From IMG/VR virus record IMGVR_UViG_3300025132_000132, positions 1-35,560 of that record: a stretch of 35,560 bases of DNA, one strand, 5' to 3'. Position 1 is the first letter of the stretch. The number at the start of each line of letters is the position of its first letter. The position numbers and the translations under genes were made by a program. The notes beneath the pieces are model-generated. The model was not told where the DNA came from. It did not search any database and worked only from the letters and a program-made list of their open reading frames with translations. The DNA is from a virus. This document shows, in pieces, positions 1-7,068 of this stretch.

Positions 1-63
1 GCATGGGTTTACAAATCCCGCAAGCGCAATGGTAAACGGATAACATGGAGCATATCGAAATGA
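1..63 (+). CDS. C-terminal end of a truncated unknown protein
   Basis: An open frame enters from the left edge and ends at TGA 61-63. It encodes about 20 residues rich in Lys and Arg, ending in TWSISK. The only support is its ATGA overlap with the next start at 60, an arrangement seen repeatedly among the real genes here. If the contig ends were joined directly, the frame would meet a stop a few codons upstream with no start. Either sequence is missing on the left or this is not a gene. Confidence 0.35.
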   Translation, partial: AWVYKSRKRNGKRITWSISK

Positions 64-155
64 CATTTATCACAATTTTAATTCTTGCAGTCTTTGGGTT
101 TACTGTAGTAGTATCCCTAATGAATTTAATCTCGTTGATGAAGGAGGACAACTAG
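60..155 (+). CDS. Tiny single-span membrane protein
   Basis: The 31-residue product has a hydrophobic run at about residues 2-22 (ITILILAVFGFTVVVSLM) and a charged tail, KEDN. An in-frame ATG at 45 also exists, but GGAG at 47-50 lies 9 bases before the ATG at 60, which favours 60. It sits 2 bases before the next gene in a tight early operon. One transmembrane helix in the host inner membrane is the only prediction I can make. Small early membrane proteins of phages often modify the host or exclude other phages, but nothing here shows such a role. Confidence 0.55.
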   Translation: MTFITILILAVFGFTVVVSLMNLISLMKEDN

Positions 156-157
156 TC

Positions 158-775
158 ATGTTAGTAAAAGAAGCATTGGAATTCGGCAAGGTATCAAAAG
201 GCAATACCAAAATGCCGGGCACATCGTATGCGGTTGATGCTTTCGCATGTAATGTCGGAAGTAAGTTAGCGCAAATCAAGGGAACACCTTGTCATGGTTG
301 CTACGCTAGACGCCTTCAAAAGATTAGGCCTAGCGTCGATAAGGGATATAAAGCTAATCTGCACAAGTGGCGCACAAGTGATCCCGAATTGTGGATTGAA
401 GCTATGGTGTTTCAAATCCTACGGAGTGGTGAAAAATACCATCGCTGGTTCGACAGTGGGGATTTACAGTCTCGCGCAATGCTCAATCAAATTATTGAGG
501 TATGCAAACGAACCCCTAACGTAAAGCATTGGTTGCCTACGCAGGAACGGACCATTGTTGACGGAGTAGCATTGCCATCGAACCTTGTTGTGCGTTTATC
601 AGGTAGCAAGGTTAATGGACGTGCGCCTAATTCGCCCAACACTAGCACGGTATTCGATAAACAAGGTGAGGCAATAGGACAAGAGTGCCTAGCGTATACC
701 AGGGGAAATAATTGTGGCGATTGTCGCGCATGTTGGAACCCTAAGGTAAAAAATGTCAGCTACAAAAAACATTGA
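158..775 (+). CDS. GP88-like Cys-rich phage protein
   Basis: This 205-residue protein starts at an ATG 10 bases after AAGGAGG. It has Cys at positions 31, 45 and 48 (TPCHGCYA), a central HWLPTQER segment, and a C-terminal Cys cluster (ECLAY...NNCGDCRACW). This arrangement matches my memory of the phage 'gene product 88' family, in which an N-terminal CxxCY and a C-terminal CxxC may bind metal or an iron-sulfur cluster. The biochemical function of that family is not known to me. It belongs to the early + operon, between two tiny membrane proteins. Confidence 0.65.
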   Translation: MLVKEALEFGKVSKGNTKMPGTSYAVDAFACNVGSKLAQIKGTPCHGCYARRLQKIRPSVDKGYKANLHKWRTSDPELWIEAMVFQILRSGEKYHRWFDSGDLQSRAMLNQIIEVCKRTPNVKHWLPTQERTIVDGVALPSNLVVRLSGSKVNGRAPNSPNTSTVFDKQGEAIGQECLAYTRGNNCGDCRACWNPKVKNVSYKKH

Positions 776-787
776 TTGGAGCAAATT

Positions 788-868
788 ATGAAACGTGAGA
801 TTTTTCTTGACATGGTGAAACTAATGTTGATAATGGGATCACTCTTGGCATTACTTTTGGTTACATAG
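788..868 (+). CDS. Tiny single-span membrane protein
   Basis: A 26-residue ORF with a TTGGAGC ribosome site 6-12 bases upstream. A charged N-terminus (KREIF) is followed by a hydrophobic helix, MLIMGSLLALLLV. It fills the gap between two larger genes and its stop lies just before the AGGAGG of the next gene. The composition indicates a single membrane helix; function is unknown. Its shortness leaves real doubt. Confidence 0.45.
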   Translation: MKREIFLDMVKLMLIMGSLLALLLVT

Positions 869-876
869 GAGGAACC

Positions 877-1365
877 ATGAATATATTCTATTTACATTCG
901 GACCCAGTAACATGCGCTAGGATGCACTGTGATAAGCATGTAGTTAAAATGATCCTGGAATATAGTCAGCTATTATCAACGGCGCACCATGAACTAGACG
1001 GGACACCGGCTATAGAGTGCTATAAACCGACACATAAAAACCATCCCAGCACCATATGGGCCAGAGAAAATAGGCACAATTACCGTTGGTTGTGGCAATT
1101 ACTAGACGCTACTCAAAAAGAATATACACACCGTTACGGAAAGGTACACGCCACAAAACGAAAAGGAATTGTTGACAATCTGAGGTATTGTCCTTATGAA
1201 TTACGGGAGGGTATGGACATGACACATATGCCACAGTGTATGCCTGATGAATACAAAACACTACAGTCTAGCATACAGGCATATCGAAACTACTACCGTG
1301 GTGACAAGGCATACATGGCGAAGTGGACTAATAGAGAAATACCGCATTGGATGGAGAGAGCATGA
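877..1365 (+). CDS. Conserved phage protein with HCDKHVVKM motif
   Basis: The 162-residue protein is preceded by AGGAGG. The N-terminus reads MNIFYLHSDP and contains MHCDKHVVKMILEYSQLLSTAH, a highly conserved block I recognise from hypothetical proteins of T4-like cyanophages and other marine phages. Later blocks HKNHPSTIWAR and NYRWLW, and the tail NYYRGDKAYMAKWTNREIPHW, are also typical. Conserved His, Cys, Asp and Lys residues suggest an enzyme or a metal site, but I do not know an established function. The last codon overlaps the next gene (ATGA). Confidence 0.75.
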   Translation: MNIFYLHSDPVTCARMHCDKHVVKMILEYSQLLSTAHHELDGTPAIECYKPTHKNHPSTIWARENRHNYRWLWQLLDATQKEYTHRYGKVHATKRKGIVDNLRYCPYELREGMDMTHMPQCMPDEYKTLQSSIQAYRNYYRGDKAYMAKWTNREIPHWMERA

Positions 1366-1520
1366 TGACTTACGACGAATGGTGCCGAATGATGGAATTA
1401 AAGTATGATTTTATGCCCCAGTGGTGGTGGAATAAGGCAACACGGATGAAGTCTTATGAAGCCTATGCCGAAGCGTTCAAAAACTTCGGAACAAAACCGG
1501 ACAATATGGAAGAGGGATAA
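1362..1520 (+). CDS. Small hypothetical protein, Trp/Met-rich
   Basis: The start overlaps the stop of the preceding gene (ATGA at 1362-1365), suggesting translational coupling. The product has 52 residues with WWW at residues 21-23 and an acidic end (NMEEG). No family is recognised. GAGAGAG just upstream could serve as the ribosome site. Coupling and clean packing between neighbours are the main reasons to call it a gene. Confidence 0.6.
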   Translation: MMTYDEWCRMMELKYDFMPQWWWNKATRMKSYEAYAEAFKNFGTKPDNMEEG

Positions 1521-1521
1521 C

Positions 1522-1632
1522 ATGAAAGATAAAATAGTTCAGGGTTTGGTTACCCTGCTACGCGATGATTGGTTTCAAATTACGTTCCAACTGGTGATGA
1601 TATATGTCCTCATTCGTTGGGGCGGCAAGTAA
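1522..1632 (+). CDS. Tiny membrane-associated protein
   Basis: The 36-residue product starts one base after the previous stop, with GAGGG upstream. The first half is amphipathic and charged; residues 18-32 (FQITFQLVMIYVLIRW) are hydrophobic enough for one membrane span, ending in GGK. It is the third tiny membrane-type protein in the first 1.7 kb. Function unknown. Confidence 0.5.
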   Translation: MKDKIVQGLVTLLRDDWFQITFQLVMIYVLIRWGGK

Positions 1633-1644
1633 AGGGGAAGTAAT

Positions 1645-1809
1645 ATGCGTTGTATTATTTGCGACACTAAACTATTCGGAAGTGAATTACTTAGTAAGGA
1701 CGTAAGGACGGGAAAGTTTCTTGACACATGCGGGACTTGCATGGCTGAGATCAACCAATCTCTGGCAGAACTACCTGAAAAAATAGTTCTTGACACTGAG
1801 GAAGAATAG
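1645..1809 (+). CDS. Small zinc-ribbon protein
   Basis: The 54-residue protein has two CxxC pairs: RCIIC at residues 2-6 and CGTC at about 29-32. This is the classic four-cysteine zinc knuckle. The C-terminus is acidic (DTEEE). AAGGGGAAG precedes the ATG. A structural zinc site is a fair inference. Such phage mini-proteins are often nucleic-acid or host-factor binders, but no specific role can be given. It is the last gene before the structured intergenic region. Confidence 0.6.
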   Translation: MRCIICDTKLFGSELLSKDVRTGKFLDTCGTCMAEINQSLAELPEKIVLDTEEE

Positions 1810-1828
1810 CATTAGGATACTAATGAAA

Positions 1829-1872
1829 CCTAGGGAGTTAATTATAATTATCATTATGAATTATTCCCTAGG
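1829..1872 (+). repeat. Inverted repeat CCTAGGGA / TCCCTAGG
   Basis: A perfect 8-bp inverted repeat (1829-1836 and 1865-1872) encloses an AT-rich 28-base loop with partial further pairing. It lies 20 bases after a stop codon. It could be a hairpin in the transcript or a protein-binding site. No U-tract follows, so it is not a canonical terminator. Confidence 0.55.
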
Positions 1873-1877
1873 TATTC

Positions 1878-1892
1878 CTGGGATGGTCCCAG
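1878..1892 (+). promoter_or_regulatory. Short palindrome CTGGGA-TGG-TCCCAG, copy 1
   Basis: Six-bp arms with a 3-base centre, followed on this strand by a run of seven A. Related copies occur at 3529, 7038 and 11998. The A-run would be a T-run 5' of the hairpin on the other strand, so this is not a standard terminator in either direction. It may be an operator or an mRNA stability hairpin. Confidence 0.5.
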
Positions 1893-1902
1893 AAAAAAAC
1901 TA

Positions 1903-1961
1903 AGGGTGTTGTAAGGGGAACCTGAGAAGGTGAGTGCATGTCCCGATAGCAACAACACTTT
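1903..1961 (+). ncRNA. Candidate structured leader RNA of the replication operon
   Basis: The outer stem pairs 1903-1912 with 1952-1961, a perfect GTGTTGT/ACAACAC core extended by G-T wobbles. Inside it, GGGA (1916-1919) can pair with TCCC (1941-1944), and ACCT-GAGA-AGGT (1920-1931) forms a hairpin with a GNRA tetraloop. No ORF is convincing here, and it lies 70 bases before the first gene of the replication operon. This is consistent with a leader RNA, riboswitch or small RNA. I do not recognise a known class. Confidence 0.4.
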
Positions 1962-2030
1962 ACCTCTTGACCTTATATGGGGCGATTAGGGGCAACACTC
2001 TTAGTTTATTTTTTAGAGAAAGGAAGGGTT

Positions 2031-2207
2031 ATGTCTACTAGAAAGAACCAACGTACTCGTAAGGAATCACCGAAGAAACGAAACCCAATTGCGAGACATA
2101 TGAACACGTTTAATAGTCCCAAGGTATTCCGGGGCCGTCGCAATGAATTGATTGCCAAAGAGGCAGACAAGGAAATAGACGAGTTTTTAAAGGGAGGGGA
2201 CTTCTAA
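2031..2207 (+). CDS. Small basic hypothetical protein
   Basis: The 58-residue product starts at the ATG 3 bases after AGGAAGG(GTT). A longer frame opens at 1977, but that start has no ribosome site and lies in the structured leader. The N-terminal half is Lys/Arg-rich (TRKNQRTRKESPKKR), the C-terminal half acidic (EADKEIDEFLKGGDF). It may bind nucleic acid. It is the first gene of the replication operon and overlaps the next start in a TAATG. Confidence 0.6.
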   Translation: MSTRKNQRTRKESPKKRNPIARHMNTFNSPKVFRGRRNELIAKEADKEIDEFLKGGDF

Positions 2208-2488
2208 TGTTGCAGCCTCTATGGTTTACCGATGAGTCCTCCAAGGTGGGAAGCGGAGTGCGTATGGTACGGGTGAAGACACGGGGTAGAAAGTGGACTC
2301 ACCTTGAGTATTTCCCTGGTGGTCTTGAGGGTCACAAAGTCAATGTGAAACTCAAGAAAAGTTTGTTTGAACTGATGGAGAGGGACACGGAAAAGCAAGT
2401 AGGATCGTGGCATCCCTTCTACAATCAGACTGAGGGGAAAGAGGACGCCGACGATGGATGGAATGAATTGGAGGGTTTACTGTCATGA
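2207..2488 (+). CDS. Hypothetical protein, 93 aa
   Basis: The start overlaps the previous stop (TAATG) and AGGGAGGGG lies 9-17 bases upstream, so translation initiation is well supported. The protein is mixed alpha/beta in appearance (VRMVRVKTRGRKWTHLEYF) with an acidic C-terminus. No family recognised. It ends in an ATGA overlap with the next gene. Confidence 0.65.
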   Translation: MLQPLWFTDESSKVGSGVRMVRVKTRGRKWTHLEYFPGGLEGHKVNVKLKKSLFELMERDTEKQVGSWHPFYNQTEGKEDADDGWNELEGLLS

Positions 2489-2664
2489 GTGAAGAAGTAT
2501 GGGTTGTATTCGGATACGATGGCTATGACTTTGCTGCCGTCTATGCCGTGTTCAAACATGAGGCCGATGCCCTCAAGCGGAGGGACAATCTTAACGATAC
2601 GGAGCTTGGCGTCAGTACGTACTACGTGAAGAAGTATGAAGTTCTTGAAACGGAGGAGGACTAA
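2485..2664 (+). CDS. Small hypothetical protein with WVVFGYDGYDF motif
   Basis: Starts in an ATGA overlap at 2485 and ends directly before the next ATG at 2665. The 59-residue product begins EEVWVVFGYDGYDFAAVYAVF and continues with a helix (KHEADALKRRDNL) and YYVKKYEVLE. This resembles small phage proteins that carry a beta-strand, helix, beta-strand fold, but I cannot name a family. GGAGGG lies upstream. Confidence 0.65.
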   Translation: MSEEVWVVFGYDGYDFAAVYAVFKHEADALKRRDNLNDTELGVSTYYVKKYEVLETEED

Positions 2665-2952
2665 ATGAAAAACCCAATGGGCAAGGGACGTTCAGTGGAA
2701 AATCCATATGCCATCTTTAGGATGCGTGACTTTGAGTTACGAGTCCTTAAGACCTATCAACTACCGAAGAACGAGAAGGGTTTAGCTAGGTGGTTCACTG
2801 TAGCCAGGTCCCCCATGACCTTCGGTAGTTGGGAGTACGGAGACACGTACAAGGCAGAAGTTGTCGATAACTTCCGTCTAATTGAGGCAACCCCTGAGTT
2901 CAAAGAGGCGTACCCGGAATTAATTGTTGACATCCCGGATATCGTAGCTTAA
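2665..2952 (+). CDS. Conserved phage hypothetical protein
   Basis: The 95-residue product starts immediately after the previous stop, behind GGAGGAC. Segments such as RMRDFELRVLKTYQ, RWFTVARSPMTFGSWEYGDTY and the C-terminal ELIVDIPDIV suggest a compact beta-rich fold. It lies just before the SSB gene, so a role in early DNA metabolism is possible but not shown. Confidence 0.65.
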   Translation: MKNPMGKGRSVENPYAIFRMRDFELRVLKTYQLPKNEKGLARWFTVARSPMTFGSWEYGDTYKAEVVDNFRLIEATPEFKEAYPELIVDIPDIVA

Positions 2953-2987
2953 TATAGTAGAGTAAACAGAAACGAAGGAGATTACAT

Positions 2988-3371
2988 ATGATCACTGAAG
3001 GTATTGTAGCTTTCTCAAACCTTGAAGAGACTGAGCGGTTCAATGGTCAGGACACTGGCAAGTATTCCATCGTCCTCACCCTGGAATCCGAAGAGGCGGA
3101 GAAGCTCACCGAAGAGGGTGTTAAACTCCGGGAGTACAAGAACCAGCCGCAACGTAAGTTCGTAACCAAGTTCAGTGGGTTCTCCGTACTGGACGCCGAT
3201 GGTGAATCATTCGGCAGCAAGTACATCCCCTATGGTTCCAAGGTTCGTATCCTCTGGGAACCCGGCAAGCCGCATCCGACACACGGTGTAGCTCCATACT
3301 TCAAAAAGATTAAAGTATTGGAGTTGGCCGAAGGTGGTTCAGGTGACGGTGGAGATGATGAGGACTTCTAA
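2988..3371 (+). CDS. Single-stranded DNA-binding protein (T7 gp2.5-like)
   Basis: The 127-residue protein has an OB-fold-like pattern: GIVAFSNLEE, then GKYSIVLTL, KFVTKFSGFSV, SKVRILWEP. It ends in a strongly acidic tail (GDGGDDEDF) closing with an aromatic residue, the hallmark of phage and bacterial SSBs that recruit replication partners. GAAGGAG precedes the ATG. It would coat single-stranded DNA at the fork and sits directly before, and overlaps, the primase-helicase gene. The fold is inferred from pattern and context. Confidence 0.78.
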   Translation: MITEGIVAFSNLEETERFNGQDTGKYSIVLTLESEEAEKLTEEGVKLREYKNQPQRKFVTKFSGFSVLDADGESFGSKYIPYGSKVRILWEPGKPHPTHGVAPYFKKIKVLELAEGGSGDGGDDEDF

Positions 3372-4998
3372 CTTTATCAAGAAGGGACCCTGTCCCGCAT
3401 GTCGTAAGGATGGTGAGGACTCCTCTGGAGACAACCTCGCCATCTACGACGATGGGCATGGGTTCTGTTTCAAGTGTGGTCATGTAACCTCGTCGGATTT
3501 CTCTGAGATTGATGACCTCGTTCAAAACATGGGACCGTCCCATAAATCAACAAGGAAACTAGAGATGCTAGGTACACCTGGACCAATCACTGATCGGAAT
3601 ATCTCCCAGAGAATAGTGGAGAAATTCGGAGTTACTCTGGAGTCCAACAAGCACCACTATCCCTACTTCGATAGGGACAGTAAGAATGTAGTGGGGACTA
3701 AGGTTCGCTCATGTGAAACTAAGGACTTCCATACCACTGGAACGATGGACAATACCATGCTGTTTGGTCAACAGTTGTGGTCATCCGGTGGGAAGTTTGT
3801 GACCATAACCGAAGGCGAGTTGGACGCCATGGCAGTGTCCGAAATGTTCGACGGGAAGTACCCTGTCGTAAGCATTAAACGTGGTGCCGCTGCCGCATCA
3901 AAGGACATCAAAGAAAATCTTGAGTGGCTGGAAACTTTTAACAAGGTAGTCCTTTGTTTTGATAACGATGCCGCAGGGAAGAAGGCTTCCCAGGAAGCGG
4001 TGCGTCTGTTCTCTCCCGGAAAGGCCAGGGTTGTTACCCTACCCATGAAGGATGCCGGTGATATGTTGAAGGCCGGTAAGGTTCAGCAATTTGTGAAGGC
4101 ATGGTGGGATGCCGATGACTACAAACCAGCCGGGGTTGTGTCCCTGTCGGATGAGAGCTGTTGGGATGCCTTTGTTACCCGTGGTAAAGCGGAGATCATA
4201 CCCTTTCCATCGTCCTTTGGTATGCTGAATAAGATGATGAACGGTGGGATGGGAGCAGGAGAGGTTACTGTCATTGGTGCATTAACTTCCGTAGGTAAGA
4301 CTACGTTTGTCACTAATCTTTTGTACGGTATGTACAAGGAAACGAACCGTAAGATCGGAGCGGTATTCCTTGAGTCCTCCATTGGAGAAACTACGGAGAA
4401 CGTAGTCGGTGTAGTTGGTGGGACTAATATCAAGGTGATACCTGAGGAGGAACGAGAGTACGACAAGTACCGTCCCTACTACGATGAGCTACAGGAGTCG
4501 GATCGTATACACCTGGACGATCATGCGGGGTCCTCCGACATTGACGATCTGTTCTCTCGTATGCGTTACCTAATCAAAGGCATGGACTGTGAAGTTATTA
4601 TTCTTGACCCATTACAGGCAGCGGTGCAGTCCAATGAGAACGGGATGATTGATGAGTTCATGGATCGTTGTCTTAAGATTGCGAAAGAAACCAACGCCGC
4701 CATTATCATTGTGTCCCACCTTAGGAAGCCAAGTGTCAAGGACCCTCATGATGTCAACGAGTACGACATGAAGGGTTCGGGTTCGATCAATCAGATAGCA
4801 TTTAACACGATCCTTTTGAGCCGGGACAAGATGTCGGACGATGAGTACGCCAGGAATTGTACTAAGGTACAGCTAGTGAAGTGTCGAAGGACGGGACGTA
4901 CTGGACATGCCGGTTGGTTGTACTATGAAACCGATACAAGCCGGATGGTTGCGGGAGTTTCTCCAGACGTAAAGGTAGTGGAAGATGAAGAGTTCTAG
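3355..4998 (+). CDS. DNA primase-helicase (T7 gp4-like)
   Basis: This bifunctional replisome enzyme makes primers and unwinds DNA ahead of the polymerase. Zinc-binding cysteines C13-C16 and C38-C41 form the primase zinc ribbon. The Toprim domain shows TEGELDA near residue 153 and FDNDAAG from D203. The RecA-like helicase shows Walker A GALTSVGKT (K315) and Walker B IILDP (D418), then IIIVSHLRKP. The length of 547 residues is close to T7 gp4 (566). A GTG at 3334 opens the frame earlier; ATG 3355 (or 3358) is preferred because AGGTGA and GGAG lie just before it and the added residues precede the zinc ribbon without homology. The start lies inside the end of the SSB gene, so the two are coupled. 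Confidence 0.93.
   Translation: MMRTSNFIKKGPCPACRKDGEDSSGDNLAIYDDGHGFCFKCGHVTSSDFSEIDDLVQNMGPSHKSTRKLEMLGTPGPITDRNISQRIVEKFGVTLESNKHHYPYFDRDSKNVVGTKVRSCETKDFHTTGTMDNTMLFGQQLWSSGGKFVTITEGELDAMAVSEMFDGKYPVVSIKRGAAAASKDIKENLEWLETFNKVVLCFDNDAAGKKASQEAVRLFSPGKARVVTLPMKDAGDMLKAGKVQQFVKAWWDADDYKPAGVVSLSDESCWDAFVTRGKAEIIPFPSSFGMLNKMMNGGMGAGEVTVIGALTSVGKTTFVTNLLYGMYKETNRKIGAVFLESSIGETTENVVGVVGGTNIKVIPEEEREYDKYRPYYDELQESDRIHLDDHAGSSDIDDLFSRMRYLIKGMDCEVIILDPLQAAVQSNENGMIDEFMDRCLKIAKETNAAIIIVSHLRKPSVKDPHDVNEYDMKGSGSINQIAFNTILLSRDKMSDDEYARNCTKVQLVKCRRTGRTGHAGWLYYETDTSRMVAGVSPDVKVVEDEEF
3529..3543. promoter_or_regulatory. Short palindrome ATGGGAC-C-GTCCCAT, copy 2
   Basis: A perfect palindrome with 7-bp arms around one base, inside the primase-helicase gene. 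It matches the copy at 11998 over 13 bases and is related to those at 1878 and 7038. Being inside a gene, it may be coincidental or an internal regulatory site. Confidence 0.4.
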
Positions 4999-5461
4999 GA
5001 ATACTAGAAAAAACAATACTATATCAATGGAAAGAGGGAGAAGAAATAGGTCCTTATATATTAAGAATAGAACAGGCTATCGGTGCGAATGTTGTGGCGA
5101 GGAATTTCCAGAGGAAGTTCTTGAGTTTCACCATCGTAATCCGGAAACTAAAAAGTTTGGTCTTGATGCTAAAGTATGGCGTAGAAAGTTAGCTTACCTA
5201 TACAATAAAGATGTTATTGCGGAAGCAGATAAATGTGTGATACTATGTAGTAACTGTCACAGGCTAGAGCATGTAGCTATAAAAAATGGTGAGACATTGA
5301 TAGATGACAAAGACGCTTATCATAGATATAGAAACCACCGTTATCCCTGTGAAGAATATATGGATGGTGGGAACTATGGACTTAGAGACAGGGATCAAGG
5401 AGAACTTTTTGAATCCCTCCCTAGAGAAACAAAAGATACAGGAGATGATAAATGGATTTGA
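4985..5461 (+). CDS. HNH endonuclease, likely free-standing homing enzyme
   Basis: The 158-residue frame carries a typical HNH nuclease: CECCGEEFPEEVLEFHH, then CVILCSNCHRLEH, with two CxxC zinc pairs around the catalytic HH and NCH. It starts 14 bases inside the helicase end and runs 158 bases into the polymerase gene in another frame, so its last ~52 residues are overprinted. Its AT-rich, AGA/ATA-rich codons differ from both neighbours, indicating later insertion. Such genes cut a phage lacking the insert and spread by repair. An ATG at 5026 is an alternative start without a ribosome site. Confidence 0.85.
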   Translation: MKSSRNTRKNNTISMERGRRNRSLYIKNRTGYRCECCGEEFPEEVLEFHHRNPETKKFGLDAKVWRRKLAYLYNKDVIAEADKCVILCSNCHRLEHVAIKNGETLIDDKDAYHRYRNHRYPCEEYMDGGNYGLRDRDQGELFESLPRETKDTGDDKWI

Positions 5462-7034
5462 TTGCGTGGTTGGTCACAATATTATTGGGTTCGATTTACC
5501 TGTTCTAAGGGAGCATTTGAATCTTAACTTTGACCAAGTTAAACTAGTCGATACTCTTATAATGTCCCGCTTGGACAACCCACAACGAGACAACGGACAT
5601 TCATTACGAGCATGGGGGGAAAGACTAGGGTTTCCCAAAGGAGATCATGATGATTGGTCCAAGTTGTCAGATGAGATGATTGAGTATTGTGAGAGGGACC
5701 TTGAAGTTACTGCCAGACTATACAAAACTCTTAGGGAATCCCTTGGTAATTTTCCTGGAGAATCTCTTGAGTTAGAACATAAGGTACAGGAAATTATAAC
5801 TGAACAAGAACAGAATGGATGGAAGTTAGATGTTGAAAAATCTTTTGGACTACTGGCTAAACTCAAAGAGCGAAGCATCCAGGTTGAACGAGATGTACAT
5901 AGGAGGTTTACTCCGCTTCCCACGTTTGTACGTAGAGTCACGCCCAAGGTTAAGAAGGACGGTACTTTCAGTACAGTCGGTATTAAGTTCCTTGGGGATA
6001 CTCTTCATACTGTGGCTGGCGATTTCAGTAGGGTTGATTGGCCTGAATTTAATCTAGGTTCTCGTCAACAAATAGGCAGACACTTACAGTTCTTCGGATG
6101 GAAGCCCACTAACTTTACGGAGAAGGGGCAAGCCATAGTTGACGAGGGAACCCTATCCAAAGTGGACATACCTGAGGCCAAGTTAATCGCTGAGTACCTT
6201 ATGATTCAGAAGCGTGTGGCACAGGTACAGTCCTGGATTGATGCGGTCCAGGAGGACGGGAGAGTTCACGGCAGGGTTAATCCAATAGGTGCCGTCACTG
6301 GACGTATGACCCACAGTAGTCCTAATTTAGCCCAAACACCCGCATCATATTCCCCCTACGGTGCTGACTGTAGATCATGTTGGACAGTACCGAAGGGATA
6401 CAAACTGGTTGGAGTTGACGCCGCTGGTTTGGAGTTACGAATGTTGGCCCACTACATGAATGATGAGGAGTACACAAATGAAATCATCAACGGAGATGTA
6501 CATGCAGCAAACCAGAAAGCTGCTGGACTTGCAACAAGAGACTCTGCTAAAACTTTTGTCTATGCTTTCTTGTACGGAGCCGGGGACGGAAAGATTGGCT
6601 CCATCGTCGGTGGTACTGCTACAGATGGAGCAAGACTTAAAGCATTATTTCTCCAGAACACACCAGCTCTTAGAGATTTACGAGAAAGAGTTTCAAGGGC
6701 CTCTCGCCGGGGACATCTAAGGGGACTCGACGGTAGGAAGTTAGTAATAAGAAGTGAACACGCCTGTCTTAATACACTTCTACAGTCGGCAGGAGCAATC
6801 GTTATGAAGAAGGCATTGACGTTGCTCTATGAATATGCTATCCTACATAATATAGAGTTTAAATTCGTAGGTAATATTCACGATGAGTTCCAGGCAGAAG
6901 TCAGGGAAGATCATGCCGATAAATTTGGATGGCTGGCAGTGGAATGTATTAAGGCAGTTGAGGACAGGTTTAACTTGCGTTGTCCTTTGGATGGTGAGTA
7001 CAAAGTCGGAGACAATTGGGCAGCTACTCATTAA
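5304..7034 (+). CDS. Family A DNA polymerase (T7-like) with 3'-5' exonuclease
   Basis: The replicative polymerase, 576 residues, shorter than T7 gp5 (704). Exonuclease motifs: Exo I LIIDIETT (D8, E10), Exo II VVGHNIIGFDLP (about 56-66) and Exo III YCERD (Y128, D132). Polymerase motif A is GVDAAGLELR (D372), motif B RDSAKTFVYAFLYG (R412, K416) and motif C NIHDEF (H526, D527, E528). All catalytic residues are present. GGTGAG lies about 10 bases before the ATG. The first 158 bases are shared with the HNH gene in another frame, yet the exonuclease start is intact. Confidence 0.95.
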   Translation: MTKTLIIDIETTVIPVKNIWMVGTMDLETGIKENFLNPSLEKQKIQEMINGFDCVVGHNIIGFDLPVLREHLNLNFDQVKLVDTLIMSRLDNPQRDNGHSLRAWGERLGFPKGDHDDWSKLSDEMIEYCERDLEVTARLYKTLRESLGNFPGESLELEHKVQEIITEQEQNGWKLDVEKSFGLLAKLKERSIQVERDVHRRFTPLPTFVRRVTPKVKKDGTFSTVGIKFLGDTLHTVAGDFSRVDWPEFNLGSRQQIGRHLQFFGWKPTNFTEKGQAIVDEGTLSKVDIPEAKLIAEYLMIQKRVAQVQSWIDAVQEDGRVHGRVNPIGAVTGRMTHSSPNLAQTPASYSPYGADCRSCWTVPKGYKLVGVDAAGLELRMLAHYMNDEEYTNEIINGDVHAANQKAAGLATRDSAKTFVYAFLYGAGDGKIGSIVGGTATDGARLKALFLQNTPALRDLRERVSRASRRGHLRGLDGRKLVIRSEHACLNTLLQSAGAIVMKKALTLLYEYAILHNIEFKFVGNIHDEFQAEVREDHADKFGWLAVECIKAVEDRFNLRCPLDGEYKVGDNWAATH

Positions 7035-7037
7035 ATC

Positions 7038-7050
7038 TGGGATCGTCCCA
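7038..7050. promoter_or_regulatory. Short palindrome TGGGA-TCG-TCCCA, copy 3
   Basis: Lies between the polymerase stop and the ribosome site of the nuclease gene. Five-bp arms with centre TCG. It matches the copies at 1878, 3529 and 11998 and is intergenic, which favours a role as operator or transcript hairpin. Confidence 0.5.
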
Positions 7051-7068
7051 TAAATTTAGGAGAGACAA

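Noticed and set aside
1878-1899. Hairpin followed by an A-run as an intrinsic terminator
   Set aside because: For + transcripts the run is A, not U; for - transcripts the T-run would lie before the hairpin. No - strand gene ends here.
1977-2030. Upstream extension of the small basic gene at 2031
   Set aside because: It has no ribosome site and lies partly in the structured leader, while AGGAAGG stands right before the ATG at 2031.
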